A stretch of 32,241 nt of DNA, from NCBI GenBank assembly GCA_011087605.1, contig JAALLE010000043.1, positions 1 through 32,241 on the forward strand, written 5' to 3'. The number at the start of each line of letters is the position of its first letter. Position 1 is the stretch's first letter. Of this stretch, positions 17,256 through 26,350 are shown one piece after another. Made by a program: the position numbers and the translations under genes. The notes beneath the pieces were generated by a model that was given only the letters and a program-made list of their open reading frames with translations, searched no databases and was not told where the DNA came from. The stretch is from Hyphomicrobiales bacterium (GTDB lineage: Bacteria > Pseudomonadota > Alphaproteobacteria > Rhizobiales > Rhizobiaceae).

Positions 17256-18632
17256 ATGACAAAATCTACGCCCCCCACAGTCCGTTTCGCGCCATCACCA
17301 ACAGGTCGGTTGCATATCGGCAATATTCGAACCGCGCTATATAACTGGCTGTTTGCCAAAAAAGGCGAGGGGCAATTTGTACTTCGCCTGGATGATACCG
17401 ACCGGGAACGTTCGACTGATGAGTTTGCTGCCGGAATTGTCGAAGATCTGGCCTGGCTTGGTATTGTTCCCGATAGGACGGAAAAACAGTCTGACCGGTT
17501 TGCAAAATATGACGCCGTGGCTGAAGATCTTCGCGAAAAAGGCTTGTTATATGCCTGTTATGAAACTGCTGATGAGATTGACCGGCGACGTAAACGTTTG
17601 ATGGCGCGTGGTCTGCCTCCGGTTTATGAACGCACAGCGTTGAAGTTGAGCGCTGAAGAGAAGACCGAGTTTGAGGCGCAAGGGCGACAACCGCATTGGC
17701 GTTTTCTGCTTCCAAACTTTGCCGAAAACCCGTTTGAAACTCAGCGAACCGAGGTGAAATTCCAGGATGTGATGCGCGGCGAGCAGACGGTTGATCTGGC
17801 TTCAATGTCTGACCCGGTATTGATCCGCGAAGATGGCAGTTATCTGTACACGTTGCCGTCGGTGGTTGATGACATTGAAATGGGCGTTAGCCATGTCATT
17901 CGTGGCGGTGACCACATCACTAATACCGGTGCGCAAATCGCGATATTTGAAGCAGTTGGTGGGCCAGTGCCGGAGTTTGGCCATCACAATCTTCTGCAGG
18001 ATGCATCAGGTGAAGGACTGAGCAAGCGAAGCGGAGCTCTGTCCATCGCCAGCTTACGCGAGGCTGGTTATGAACCGATGGCTGTAGCAAGTCTGGCAAC
18101 CCTGATAGGTACCGGCCAACCGGTTGAAGCCTGTGCCGACATTGAGATACTTGCAGATGTCTTTGACCCTGAAAAAGTATCCAAATCCAATGCTAAGTTT
18201 TCGGCAACAGATCTTGATGGACTTAACGACAAGCTGCTTCATTCGATGGACTACGCGCAGGCCGAGCCGCGTTTGAGGGCCATCGAGGCTGATCTTGGCG
18301 AGGATTTCTGGATTGCTGTTCGCCCCAATATTAATCGCTTCCAACAGGCAAGTCAGTGGGCGGATATCGTAGAGGGCAGGTTTGAGGCGCTTCCGATTGA
18401 GCCAGAGGACGCCGAATTTGTCGCACTGGCGGCAGCATTGTTGCCGGAAGAGCCGTGGGATGACCAGGTCTGGCCAAATTGGACATCAGCGGTGAAAGAA
18501 AAAACCGGGCGCAAAGGACGGCAATTGTTTATGCCACTGCGCAAGGCGCTGACTGGGCAGGATCATGGTCCGGATATGCGCCAGTTGATGCCGGTTATTG
18601 GGTTGCCAAGAACGCGTCGCCGATTACCCTGA
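17256..18632 (+). CDS. gltX: Glutamyl-tRNA synthetase
   Basis: Class I aminoacyl-tRNA synthetase that charges tRNA with glutamate in the cytoplasm. The 458-residue protein opens with [20 protein letters not shown], which contains the HIGN nucleotide-binding motif, and has a second signature [10 protein letters not shown] corresponding to KMSKS. Other family blocks are [32 protein letters not shown] and EFGHHNLL. Length and the GLSKR form fit the shorter of the two GltX types found in many alphaproteobacteria (GltX2). A second copy elsewhere is therefore likely, and one of the two may be non-discriminating. Its 3' end overlaps the convergent DUF2865 gene by 38 bases. No Shine-Dalgarno sequence is obvious before the ATG. 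Confidence 0.95.
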   Translation: MTKSTPPTVRFAPSPTGRLHIGNIRTALYNWLFAKKGEGQFVLRLDDTDRERSTDEFAAGIVEDLAWLGIVPDRTEKQSDRFAKYDAVAEDLREKGLLYACYETADEIDRRRKRLMARGLPPVYERTALKLSAEEKTEFEAQGRQPHWRFLLPNFAENPFETQRTEVKFQDVMRGEQTVDLASMSDPVLIREDGSYLYTLPSVVDDIEMGVSHVIRGGDHITNTGAQIAIFEAVGGPVPEFGHHNLLQDASGEGLSKRSGALSIASLREAGYEPMAVASLATLIGTGQPVEACADIEILADVFDPEKVSKSNAKFSATDLDGLNDKLLHSMDYAQAEPRLRAIEADLGEDFWIAVRPNINRFQQASQWADIVEGRFEALPIEPEDAEFVALAAALLPEEPWDDQVWPNWTSAVKEKTGRKGRQLFMPLRKALTGQDHGPDMRQLMPVIGLPRTRRRLP

Positions 18633-19803
18633 CCTGCCGTTTTTCCCGCGGAACAGGCTTCTGAACGAGACCACGATTCTTGTTAGGAGCTTTGGCCTGC
18701 GTTGGGAGTGAGGGCTTGCGCCAGATGGGAAGGGGGGTTCGCTTGTCAAACTTGAACGAACTGGACAGTTTTTCCTGGGCCACGCTGTCCGGGATATCTA
18801 TGTTGTAATTGCGTTCCACCAAGCTGTGGTTGCAGGTGCATTTGGGGTCGAATTTTTCCCGGTGGGCAAAAGCATTGGCCAAGTTGCTATAAAGCGTGCC
18901 GTCGACAATTGACACCATCTGTTCGGCCGTTTCGGTGCTGGTGCGGTGCGTAAACAGCTCAGTATCGGTGCCCGGACACATGTTGGCGCAGGCAGCAGCG
19001 TCTCGTTCCAGGCCGCTATGATCGGTTGAAAAACTGACCGGGAAATAATAGCCGTCACAGCGTCGCACACATACGGTTCTGAATGTGTTGTGATTTTTCA
19101 GCTCTTTGGCGGGAGAAAAAAATCTCCGTTGACGGGACCTTTTGCGCTGCAATTGCAATTCGCGCCTATCCAATCTGGCCTGACGTCTTCTTTCAGCATC
19201 AGCAGGAGCAGCAAAAAACTGGTCCAGAATGTCGCCGCTTTTGTTGCGAACGCGGCGCTCGTCAGAGCTGGTGCGTTTATTGCTGCTGAACAGTCGACCT
19301 AAGAAGCCTTTGGATTCCAGCTTTGCCACCCGGCGTTCCGGTTGTCCGCAGCGATTGCGTTTCAACGCCCGCTGGATGCGTCTTTTAGTTTTTCCCGAGC
19401 GGGAAGAGGAGGCTTGCCGATCAACTCGGTTTCTCAGTGAACGCAGGTTTCTGTCCATATCGCGCAGGCTGGAATTCAGCTTCCGGCAGGAACGATGACT
19501 GGTGCGAGAATCGCTGCTGGAAGAGCAGCGCAGGCTTCTCATTCTGCGTTTAACCAAAGAAATCTGCCGCTTCTGCTTTTTGATGGCGGAGGTGTAACTG
19601 GAAATTGTCGAACCACGAGAATGCTGATTTAACGAGGCGAGTTGACTGTGCAGGCGAACGCAGGTGGCTGATTTTGCCAGAGCGGGTGATGAGCCAATCG
19701 TGGAAAATGCCAAAAAAGTCAACAGTATGACGGCCATGGTCAGGCGTTGCAGAAAACGCCTAACAATTTGACATATATATATAACTTCTTGCAACGCGTA
19801 CAC
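18595..19803 (-). CDS. DUF2865 domain-containing secreted protein
   Basis: A basic protein of unknown function from a family typical of Hyphomicrobiales. The reading frame of 402 residues begins at a GTG. An N-terminal [19 protein letters not shown] stretch ending in SSPALA forms the signal peptide. An ATG at 19737 inside this stretch is an alternative start, but it would remove the arginines before the core. The middle (about residues 75-215) is a Ser/Arg/Lys-rich, probably helical region. The conserved domain (about 235-330) contains [28 protein letters not shown] and a final CTC. These six or so cysteines suggest disulfides in the periplasm. The terminal [11 protein letters not shown] is also family-like. 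It overlaps gltX tail to tail. Confidence 0.85.
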   Translation of the reverse strand: MYALQEVIYICQIVRRFLQRLTMAVILLTFLAFSTIGSSPALAKSATCVRLHSQLASLNQHSRGSTISSYTSAIKKQKRQISLVKRRMRSLRCSSSSDSRTSHRSCRKLNSSLRDMDRNLRSLRNRVDRQASSSRSGKTKRRIQRALKRNRCGQPERRVAKLESKGFLGRLFSSNKRTSSDERRVRNKSGDILDQFFAAPADAERRRQARLDRRELQLQRKRSRQRRFFSPAKELKNHNTFRTVCVRRCDGYYFPVSFSTDHSGLERDAAACANMCPGTDTELFTHRTSTETAEQMVSIVDGTLYSNLANAFAHREKFDPKCTCNHSLVERNYNIDIPDSVAQEKLSSSFKFDKRTPLPIWRKPSLPTQAKAPNKNRGLVQKPVPREKRQVRVIGDAFLATQ

Positions 19804-19935
19804 AGAACCAAACCCAAACTTCCCCGCCTTGCCGCAACGTCATTTCAGCGCGAAGGCCCCGGCAAATCAATAGCTGGAACACTTTTCGATAAAGTAAAGG
19901 AGAATTGGGTTAATTAGCGTTGTGAAAAAACTTAC

Positions 19936-20715
19936 TTAAAACGAGTGCGGAAAAAGGCCACCATCCATCAGGATATTCTGGCCGGTTATGTAGCCCGCAT
20001 AACCAGAGCATAGAAACGCACAGGTGTTGCCGAACTCTTCGGCCGTGCCAAAACGTTTGGCTGGAATTTCATCCTTTTGAGCCTGGGCAACTTCGTCAAA
20101 CGACTTGCCACTTGCTTTGGCCCCGGCCTCAAGACCGCCACGCAAGCGCTTGGTGTCCATTTTGCCAGGCAACAGATTGTTCATGGTGACATTGCGGCTG
20201 GCATAAATGGGGCGTACACCGGCCAGAAACGCGGTCAACCCGGCACGGGCGCCGGACGACAGGTCCAGTCCTTCAATTGGCATCAATACCGACAAGGAAG
20301 TGATGTTGACGATACGACCAAAGTTCCGCTCCGCCATCCCCTCAGCCACCGACTGGATGAGTTCAATGGGAGTGATCATGTTTTGAACCACACCGTTGAT
20401 CATGTCGTCTCGAGTTAGTTCAGCATAAGACCGGCGAGGTGGACCACCATTATTGTTGACCAGGATATCCGGGGTAGGGCAGGCGCTAAGAAGTGCCTTT
20501 TGTCCTTCATGGGCGCCAACATCTGCGGCGACGCCGGTTACGTTTGCCCCCGTTGCAGCGGCAATCTCGGCGACCGTGGCATCAACCGTCGCCTGTGTTC
20601 TGGCGTTGACAATCACTTCGCAGCCTGCCTGTGCCAACGCTAAGGCACAGCCCTTGCCCAAACCTTCACTCGACGCGCAAACGATGGCCTTACGACCGCT
20701 AATGCCTAAATCCAT
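19936..20715 (-). CDS. SDR family oxidoreductase, atypical catalytic site
   Basis: A 259-residue short-chain dehydrogenase/reductase. The Rossmann glycine motif appears as SSEGLGKGCA, and ILVNNNGGPP replaces the usual NNAG. The strand leading to the active site reads RIVNITSLSV, and the region where YxxxK is expected reads SSGARAGL, so both Tyr and Lys appear replaced. This matches a known SDR subgroup annotated as 3-oxoacyl-ACP-reductase-like, whose members often lack the canonical tetrad. The end, ITGQNILMDGG, is standard. The ATG at 20715 is preceded by GGAGA; the upstream extension of the frame is rejected. The substrate is unknown. It is divergent from the dehydratase gene, with 115 bases between the two starts. 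Confidence 0.88.
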   Translation of the reverse strand: MDLGISGRKAIVCASSEGLGKGCALALAQAGCEVIVNARTQATVDATVAEIAAATGANVTGVAADVGAHEGQKALLSACPTPDILVNNNGGPPRRSYAELTRDDMINGVVQNMITPIELIQSVAEGMAERNFGRIVNITSLSVLMPIEGLDLSSGARAGLTAFLAGVRPIYASRNVTMNNLLPGKMDTKRLRGGLEAGAKASGKSFDEVAQAQKDEIPAKRFGTAEEFGNTCAFLCSGYAGYITGQNILMDGGLFPHSF

Positions 20716-20830
20716 TTCAAATTCTCCAAATGTGTTTACAAGCCAAAACAGTGGATTGTTGGCTTCAAGCAAATTGTTCTAGGTTCTCACACCCGCATTT
20801 AGACGCATCCGAAACACTGGGGAACCCCTG

Positions 20831-21808
20831 ATGTCAAACTTGCCCACGTTTTCTGACGTATTGAGTGCTGCTGACAATTTAAGAGGCCACGCCGTACACA
20901 CCCCGCTGATCACCAACAGTATGTTGGACGACCGTGTGGAGGGCAGGGTGTTTATGAAGGCAGAGTGTTTGCAGAGGACCGGAAGTTTCAAATTTCGGGG
21001 GGCCTACAATGCACTTAGTCGTGCCGGCGATGAAGGGCGCAAGCGAGGAATTGTTGCTTGTTCATCGGGCAATCATGCTCAGGGTATCGCTGAAGCGGCA
21101 CGTCTGATGGGACAACAAGCCACCATCATCATGCCTGAGGATGCACCGCTGCTGAAAAAACAGCGAACGGCCCGATCCGGTGCAACGATCATCGAATACG
21201 ACCGCTACCTGGAAGATCGAGAGATGTTGACCCAAAAACATGCCGAAGAGACTGGCGCCATACTCGTTCATCCCTATGAGAACCACGATGTCATTGCCGG
21301 TCAGGGGACCGTCGGGCTTGAAGCTTGCCGAGACCTTCAGCAATTGGGACTGGAGGCAGATCATTTTTTGGTTTGCGCAGGGGGTGGCGGTCTGATGGCT
21401 GGAATTACCATTGCTGCCAAACATCATTTTCCAAGCGTGCAAATTCATCCAGTTGAACCCGAAGGTCATGATGACCAGAGACGGTCTCACATTGCCGGTG
21501 AGCGATTGGGCGGCAATGTTAATACACCCAGTTTGTGCGATGCGATATTAACCCAGATGCCGGGCGAAGCGTCGTTTGCGATTTGTCAGGGCCAATTGTC
21601 GGATGGTCTGGTGGTCAGCGATCAGGAAGCGATGGACGCTGTGGCCTTTGCCTTTCATGAATTGAAATTGGTTGTTGAACCGGGTGGCGCTGTTACATTG
21701 GCCGCTCTGTTGAGTGGCAAGCTGCATGTTGCTGGAAAAACCGTCCTGGCGACATTGTCTGGGGGCAATATCGACCCCCCTGTTATGGCCCGTGCACTTG
21801 ATATATAG
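20831..21808 (+). CDS. PLP-dependent threonine/serine dehydratase
   Basis: A 325-residue fold-type II PLP enzyme that removes water and ammonia from threonine or serine, or a related 3-hydroxyaspartate dehydratase or serine racemase. Lys54 in TGSFKFRGAYNA binds the cofactor, CSSGNHAQG contacts substrate, CAGGGGLMAG is the phosphate-binding glycine loop, and LSGGNIDP ends the domain. No C-terminal ACT regulatory domain follows, so it is the short, catabolic-like type rather than the isoleucine-biosynthetic enzyme. GGGGAA lies before the ATG. The Mla operon starts 69 bases downstream on the same strand. Confidence 0.9.
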   Translation: MSNLPTFSDVLSAADNLRGHAVHTPLITNSMLDDRVEGRVFMKAECLQRTGSFKFRGAYNALSRAGDEGRKRGIVACSSGNHAQGIAEAARLMGQQATIIMPEDAPLLKKQRTARSGATIIEYDRYLEDREMLTQKHAEETGAILVHPYENHDVIAGQGTVGLEACRDLQQLGLEADHFLVCAGGGGLMAGITIAAKHHFPSVQIHPVEPEGHDDQRRSHIAGERLGGNVNTPSLCDAILTQMPGEASFAICQGQLSDGLVVSDQEAMDAVAFAFHELKLVVEPGGAVTLAALLSGKLHVAGKTVLATLSGGNIDPPVMARALDI

Positions 21809-21877
21809 ATGTGCAACACGGGGTTGTGTTTGATTGCCGGGAATTGAATCCCGATCAACCTGGATACGGATTGTAAG

Positions 21878-23059
21878 TTGTCTGCCGACCTAAATCACCC
21901 TCCGAAAACGCACGGTTTGAATGGAACCGGGAACTCAGCCGCATTTCGGCTTGAGAGGGCGGCAGATGCTTGGACAATGAATTGTTCTGGAGACTGGACC
22001 ATAGGGTCCATCAACGCTGTGGAACAGGAACTGGGCAAACTGGATCTGAATGGCTGTCGCAATCTGAAAGTCGATAGTACTGCTGTGGCCGGGTTTGACA
22101 CGGCTGGGGCCTGGATGATTGAACGACTTCGTCTGGCAGCCAACAAAAACTCAGTTGAATTCCATCACTTTGATGCGGATCAGCGTCGGGCGCGTTTGGT
22201 GCAGGTAATTGCGCTGGACCAACAGGGATCCCAGCCAGAAAATAGCCTGCCCAGAAATCCGATTTCGCGCATGCTGGAGCGGCTAGGACAAATAACTCTG
22301 GAAGCGTTGCGTGATATAATGAACGCCTTCTACCTGGTCGGGGCATCGATCCGGGGCCCGCAAATGAAAGCTGGCCGCCGGGGCGGAATACGACTGACCT
22401 CAATTGTGCATCATCTGGATCAAATGGGATTGCGATCGATCCCGGTAATCGGGGTGATGTCGTTTTTGATTGGCGCTATCATCGCCCAACAGGGCGCCTA
22501 TCAGTTGCGGTTTTATGGTGAGGAATTGCTGACCGTCAATCTGGTGGGTATTTTGCATTTTCGCGAAATTGGTGTGCTTTTGACCGCTGTGATGGTAGCC
22601 GGACGAACAGGCAGTGCCATCACCGCCGAAATCGGCACGATGAAAATGCGCGAGGAGATCGATGCCCTGACTGTGATCGGCCTCAACGCCGTTGGGGTGC
22701 TGATTTTTCCAAGACTGGTGGCCTTGATTATCGCACTGCCGATCCTGGTGCTGTTGAGCGATCTCGCGGGAATCCTGGGTGCAATCGTGGTGTGTGATAT
22801 TTACGTTGGAATTACACCTGAGCAGTTTTTGACCACGTTACAGGGGGGGGTGGAAACCAAACACCTGTTTGTCGGATTTATCAAAGCCCCGGTGATGGCG
22901 GTTATAATCGGATTGTCGGCTGCCGTCGAAGGATTGAAGGTTGAAGGCAGTGCTGAATCCCTGGGCCGCAGAACGACGTCAGCGGTAGTCAGGGCGATAT
23001 TTGCAGTCATCGTTGTTGATGGCATGTTTGCCATGTTCTTTGCGGCGATCGGATATTGA
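21878..23059 (+). CDS. mlaE: MlaE-type ABC transporter permease with N-terminal STAS domain
   Basis: Inner-membrane permease of a lipid transport system that maintains outer-membrane lipid asymmetry. The 393-residue protein fuses a STAS domain (about residues 28-115; NLKVDSTAVAGFDTAGAW), which is the separate MlaB subunit in E. coli, to the MlaE permease (about 165-393). The permease has SFLIGAIIAQQGAYQL, LTAVMVAGRTGSAITAEIGTM, the coupling segment MREEIDALTVIGLN, and FIKAPVMAVIIG. The start is a TTG at 21878; later ATG codons would cut into the STAS domain. The stop is followed after one base by the ATPase gene, so translation of the two is coupled. Confidence 0.92.
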   Translation: MSADLNHPPKTHGLNGTGNSAAFRLERAADAWTMNCSGDWTIGSINAVEQELGKLDLNGCRNLKVDSTAVAGFDTAGAWMIERLRLAANKNSVEFHHFDADQRRARLVQVIALDQQGSQPENSLPRNPISRMLERLGQITLEALRDIMNAFYLVGASIRGPQMKAGRRGGIRLTSIVHHLDQMGLRSIPVIGVMSFLIGAIIAQQGAYQLRFYGEELLTVNLVGILHFREIGVLLTAVMVAGRTGSAITAEIGTMKMREEIDALTVIGLNAVGVLIFPRLVALIIALPILVLLSDLAGILGAIVVCDIYVGITPEQFLTTLQGGVETKHLFVGFIKAPVMAVIIGLSAAVEGLKVEGSAESLGRRTTSAVVRAIFAVIVVDGMFAMFFAAIGY

Positions 23060-23060
23060 T

Positions 23061-23897
23061 ATGACAACATCATCGACCGCGACACCGACAACCGTTCAGC
23101 CTTCCACCGAGTCTGGTCAGCAAATCAATCAAGATGCATCGCGCGACGTAATCCTGCGCATCAGGGATGTTGAAGTAGCGTTTGGTACGCACAAAGTGCT
23201 CAAGGGTGTAAATCTTGACGTGTATCGAGGTGAGATATTGGGATTTGTCGGCGGGTCGGGTTCTGGCAAATCTGTGCTGATGCGCTCAGTCCTGAGTCTG
23301 ATCAAGAAAGATGCTGGAAAAATAGAATTGTTTGGACTTGATTACGATTCCACCGGTGGGGCAGACCGACTTTCAATCGACTGCAGAATGGGTGTTTTGT
23401 TTCAACATGGCGCGTTGTTTTCCTCGCTCACGGTGAAAGAGAACATTCAGGTACCGATGCGGGAATATTTCGATCTCAGCCAAAGCCTGATGGATGAACT
23501 GGCGCGCGTAAAAATTGATCTGGTAGGTTTGGGACCCGAGGCGGCCGATAAATATCCTTCTGAATTGTCCGGCGGAATGATCAAACGAGCCAGCCTGGCA
23601 CGCGCATTGGCGCTTGATCCGCAACTGGTTTTTCTGGATGAGCCAACATCCGGACTGGACCCAATCGGGGCTGCCGCATTTGACGATCTGATTGCATCGC
23701 TGCGTGACACTTTGGGGCTAACGGTCTATATGGTCACCCACGATCTGGATAGCTTGCATGCCATTTGTGATCGCATTGCGGTGCTGCGTGATGGTGTGGT
23801 GCTGACGACCGGTACACTGGCTGAAATGACTGCCGTTGATGACCCGTGGACCAAAGCCTATTTCACCGGAAAACGCGCTCGAAATGTTGGGACCTAA
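23061..23897 (+). CDS. mlaF: MlaF-type ABC transporter ATP-binding protein
   Basis: Cytoplasmic ATPase that drives the MlaE permease. The 278-residue protein has an unstructured Thr/Ser-rich start (about residues 1-25). Walker A is GGSGSGKSVLM, the Q-loop lies in FQHGALFSSLTV, the signature is SELSGGMIKR, Walker B is LVFLDEPTSGLDP, and the switch His is in VTHDL. The ALFSSLTVKEN and SGGM forms are typical of the MlaF/Ttg2A subgroup. The ATG at 23061 follows the mlaE stop by a single base; the frame is open upstream but only inside mlaE. Confidence 0.94.
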   Translation: MTTSSTATPTTVQPSTESGQQINQDASRDVILRIRDVEVAFGTHKVLKGVNLDVYRGEILGFVGGSGSGKSVLMRSVLSLIKKDAGKIELFGLDYDSTGGADRLSIDCRMGVLFQHGALFSSLTVKENIQVPMREYFDLSQSLMDELARVKIDLVGLGPEAADKYPSELSGGMIKRASLARALALDPQLVFLDEPTSGLDPIGAAAFDDLIASLRDTLGLTVYMVTHDLDSLHAICDRIAVLRDGVVLTTGTLAEMTAVDDPWTKAYFTGKRARNVGT

Positions 23898-23953
23898 TTA
23901 TGCCTGACACCGAGCGCTGCATGTTAATTGAAGACAACACAGTGAATTGATTT

Positions 23954-25570
23954 ATGGAAACAAGAGCAAATTACATCGCTGTCGGATTTTTTACCCTGGT
24001 CGCAATCGTCACGGTTTTCGCGGTCATCTATTGGTTTGGTCGCTACGGGGAAGGTGATAATCTGGTGCCCATCGATATCCGGATCAGAGGCTCTGTCAGT
24101 GGTTTGGGACCTGCCAGTCTGGTTCAGTTTAACGGTATCGATGTTGGTCGTGTCAGCGGGCTTTCACTTGATAGCGCAGACCCACGCTATGTTATTATTC
24201 ACTCGAAGATCAATCAGGCGACACCGGTGCGGTCAGACACAAGGGCGTCGATCGGAATTCGAGGCCTGTCTGGTGGTGCATTCATACAATTGGAAGGTGG
24301 CAGCCCCACGGCTCCAGCATTGCTGGGACCGGGCGTGGACAACAGCGGCGAAGTTCCTGTCATTTCAGGTGATCCGTCTGCGCTGACTGACCTGTTGACG
24401 CGGGTCAACAGCATCGCAGCACGAACCGAAGGCTTGATGGTGACGCTGGAAAGCTTCATTGCCGCAAATAGTGACACGGTAACGCGGACCTTGAACAATG
24501 CGGAGACATTCTCGCAGGCTCTGGCTCAAAACAGCGAAGGTGTCGGGCAATTTATGGAGAGTGCTGGGGACGTTGCAGTGTCGCTCCAGAAAATGTCTGA
24601 GAAACTTGATGGCAGTTTGAAACGGGCCGAAGAAATTCTGGCGGCGGTTGAGCCGCAAGCTATCAGGAATACGGTTGAAAATGTCGAGACGTTTACTGCC
24701 TCTTTGGCAGAGCAGCGCGACCAGATTGCAGCGGTTGTTGATACGATCAACAATACTGCCGATCAGCTCAACCAGTTTACCGGTGATCTTAACGGAACGC
24801 TTGAGAAAGTGGATGGCGTCGTTTCAGCGGTTGACCGCGAAATGGTGATAGCCACAGTGTCCAATATCAACAAGTCGGCAGAACGGGCCGAACAATTGTT
24901 ATCGTCTTTCGAAGGCGATCGCCTCAACAGCACGATCACGGATGTTCAGGCTGTGGCTTCGCAGGCCCGCAAGATTCTTGACAATGTCGATGAAACTCAA
25001 GTGCGGATGCTGATTGGTGATCTGAGCAAGGCCAGCAGTGATGTTTCCAAGCTGTTGGATGCTATTGATGCAGCAAAAATCAACGAGGCTGTGGAAAACA
25101 TCTCGACCGCTGCAGCAGGTGCTCAGACCATTGTCAGTGATGTAGCCAAAGTAACGACGCCATTGGGCGCGCGCGCTCAGGATATAGACCAGATTGTAAG
25201 TGATGCCTCTGAGTTGGCCAGCCGGCTAAATGAATCCTCCAGGCGTGTTGATGACATTCTCACTCAGGTCAGCGATTTGGTGGGTTCTGGCGTAACGGAC
25301 GGTCTGATGGCTGACGTTAAATCGACCCTGGAGCAATTCCGCCTGACTGCGGTGAATTTTGACCGGCAGGTGTCTTCTATCGCTGGGAATGTGAACGCTT
25401 TTACAAAGCGTGGCCTGGCGGACACACAGGGGTTAATTCGTGACGCCCGCCAGTCGCTTAACCGGTTCGACCGTGTTATGAGGAATCTACAAAGCAATCC
25501 TTCATCACTGATAACCGGTGCTGGAGGGAGCAGAGTAAGGGAGTCGTCGGGAACGCGGGTTCGCCGCTAA
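23954..25570 (+). CDS. mlaD: MCE-family substrate-binding protein (MlaD-like) with long helical tail
   Basis: Lipid-binding component anchored in the inner membrane, working with MlaE and MlaF. The 538-residue protein has one N-terminal membrane segment (about residues 9-27) and one MCE domain (about 38-118; RIRGSVSGLGPASLVQFNGI, VGRVSGLSL, GIRGLSGGAFIQL). It continues with more than 380 residues of predicted helix rich in Asn, Asp, Ser and regularly spaced Ile/Val/Leu, and ends in SGTRVRR. E. coli MlaD is only about 180 residues, so the extension probably forms a helical stalk or channel reaching across the periplasm, as in other MCE proteins; this is inference. It follows mlaF by 56 bases. 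Confidence 0.92.
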   Translation: METRANYIAVGFFTLVAIVTVFAVIYWFGRYGEGDNLVPIDIRIRGSVSGLGPASLVQFNGIDVGRVSGLSLDSADPRYVIIHSKINQATPVRSDTRASIGIRGLSGGAFIQLEGGSPTAPALLGPGVDNSGEVPVISGDPSALTDLLTRVNSIAARTEGLMVTLESFIAANSDTVTRTLNNAETFSQALAQNSEGVGQFMESAGDVAVSLQKMSEKLDGSLKRAEEILAAVEPQAIRNTVENVETFTASLAEQRDQIAAVVDTINNTADQLNQFTGDLNGTLEKVDGVVSAVDREMVIATVSNINKSAERAEQLLSSFEGDRLNSTITDVQAVASQARKILDNVDETQVRMLIGDLSKASSDVSKLLDAIDAAKINEAVENISTAAAGAQTIVSDVAKVTTPLGARAQDIDQIVSDASELASRLNESSRRVDDILTQVSDLVGSGVTDGLMADVKSTLEQFRLTAVNFDRQVSSIAGNVNAFTKRGLADTQGLIRDARQSLNRFDRVMRNLQSNPSSLITGAGGSRVRESSGTRVRR

Positions 25571-25611
25571 CGGGATTTTCCATGTGTAAACTGGCTACAG
25601 GGTAAGTATTG

Positions 25612-26274
25612 ATGCGGTTAGTCGGTTCTGAAAACCGAATTTTTCCAGTGGTTGCTGCTGAGAGATTCCACCTGACGATTCATCGTCGTGGGTGGCAGCG
25701 TGGGCTTGTGGTCGCGGCGTCATTAATGGCTTTGTCATCTTGTGCATTGGTGAAGCCCGGTGAGGCTCCGCGCGAAACATTCGACATTTCCGCGCCGACC
25801 CAATTCAGTGGGGTTCGTGGCGGCAGCAGGGCCCAAATACTGGTCAAAGTTCCCACGGCGCTGAAGTCGCTCGATAGCGACCGCATCGTTGTCAAACCAA
25901 CGCCGACCATAGTCACCTATCTGGCCGGGGCGCAATGGACCGATACGGTTCCACGTCTTGTACAGGCCAAACTTGTTGAGTCGTTTGAGAACTCAGCAGC
26001 AACGCGTGCAACGGCCAAGCCAGGCGACGGGCTGGTGATTGATTATCAGCTTGTGAGCGATGTCCGTCGATTTGAGGTCGCCGATGGTGTGGCAATCATT
26101 GAACTGTCTATCAAGCTGCTTACAGACCGGACAGGTCGGGTGCGCGAAACACGGATTTTCCGATCAACAGCACGCTCCATAAGTGATAAACCTGAGGATC
26201 TGGTCGATGCATTCGACTCAGCCTTTGATGAGCTTGCGCGAGACATTGTGACCTGGATTGTGCGACGCACCTAG
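25612..26274 (+). CDS. ABC-type transport auxiliary lipoprotein (PqiC/LptE-like fold family)
   Basis: A 220-residue lipoprotein with basic residues before a hydrophobic core and a lipobox MALSSC, so it should be lipidated at that Cys (about residue 45). The mature part contains RAQILVKVPTALKSLDSDRIVV, TYLAGAQWTDTVPRLVQAKLVESFE and VIDYQLVSDVRRFEV, the signature of the auxiliary lipoprotein found beside MCE transporters (PqiC/YmbA type). It probably joins the MCE protein to the outer membrane in place of MlaC or MlaA. AGGGTAAG precedes the ATG at 25612, and a TTG immediately before it is a less likely start. It ends the operon. Confidence 0.87.
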   Translation: MRLVGSENRIFPVVAAERFHLTIHRRGWQRGLVVAASLMALSSCALVKPGEAPRETFDISAPTQFSGVRGGSRAQILVKVPTALKSLDSDRIVVKPTPTIVTYLAGAQWTDTVPRLVQAKLVESFENSAATRATAKPGDGLVIDYQLVSDVRRFEVADGVAIIELSIKLLTDRTGRVRETRIFRSTARSISDKPEDLVDAFDSAFDELARDIVTWIVRRT

Positions 26275-26319
26275 CTCTGCGCCTGCCAGCGGCTCGACAT
26301 CTCCAATTCCTCTGCAAGT

Positions 26320-26344
26320 GACATACGCAGCAATTGCTGATGTC
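26320..26344. other. Hairpin between convergent genes
   Basis: CAGCAATTGCTG at 26328-26339 is a perfect palindrome, flanked by GACAT and ATGTC that are also complementary (with an ACG bulge). It lies in the 76-base gap between the lipoprotein gene and the giant gene, which converge. There is no T run on either strand, so it is not a canonical terminator, but its position suits transcript-end protection or a weak bidirectional terminator. Confidence 0.3.
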
Positions 26345-26350
26345 GCCGGA

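Noticed and set aside
26320-26344. Rho-independent terminator between the lipoprotein and giant genes
   Set aside because: The hairpin is present but no T run follows on either strand; it is listed only as a hairpin.
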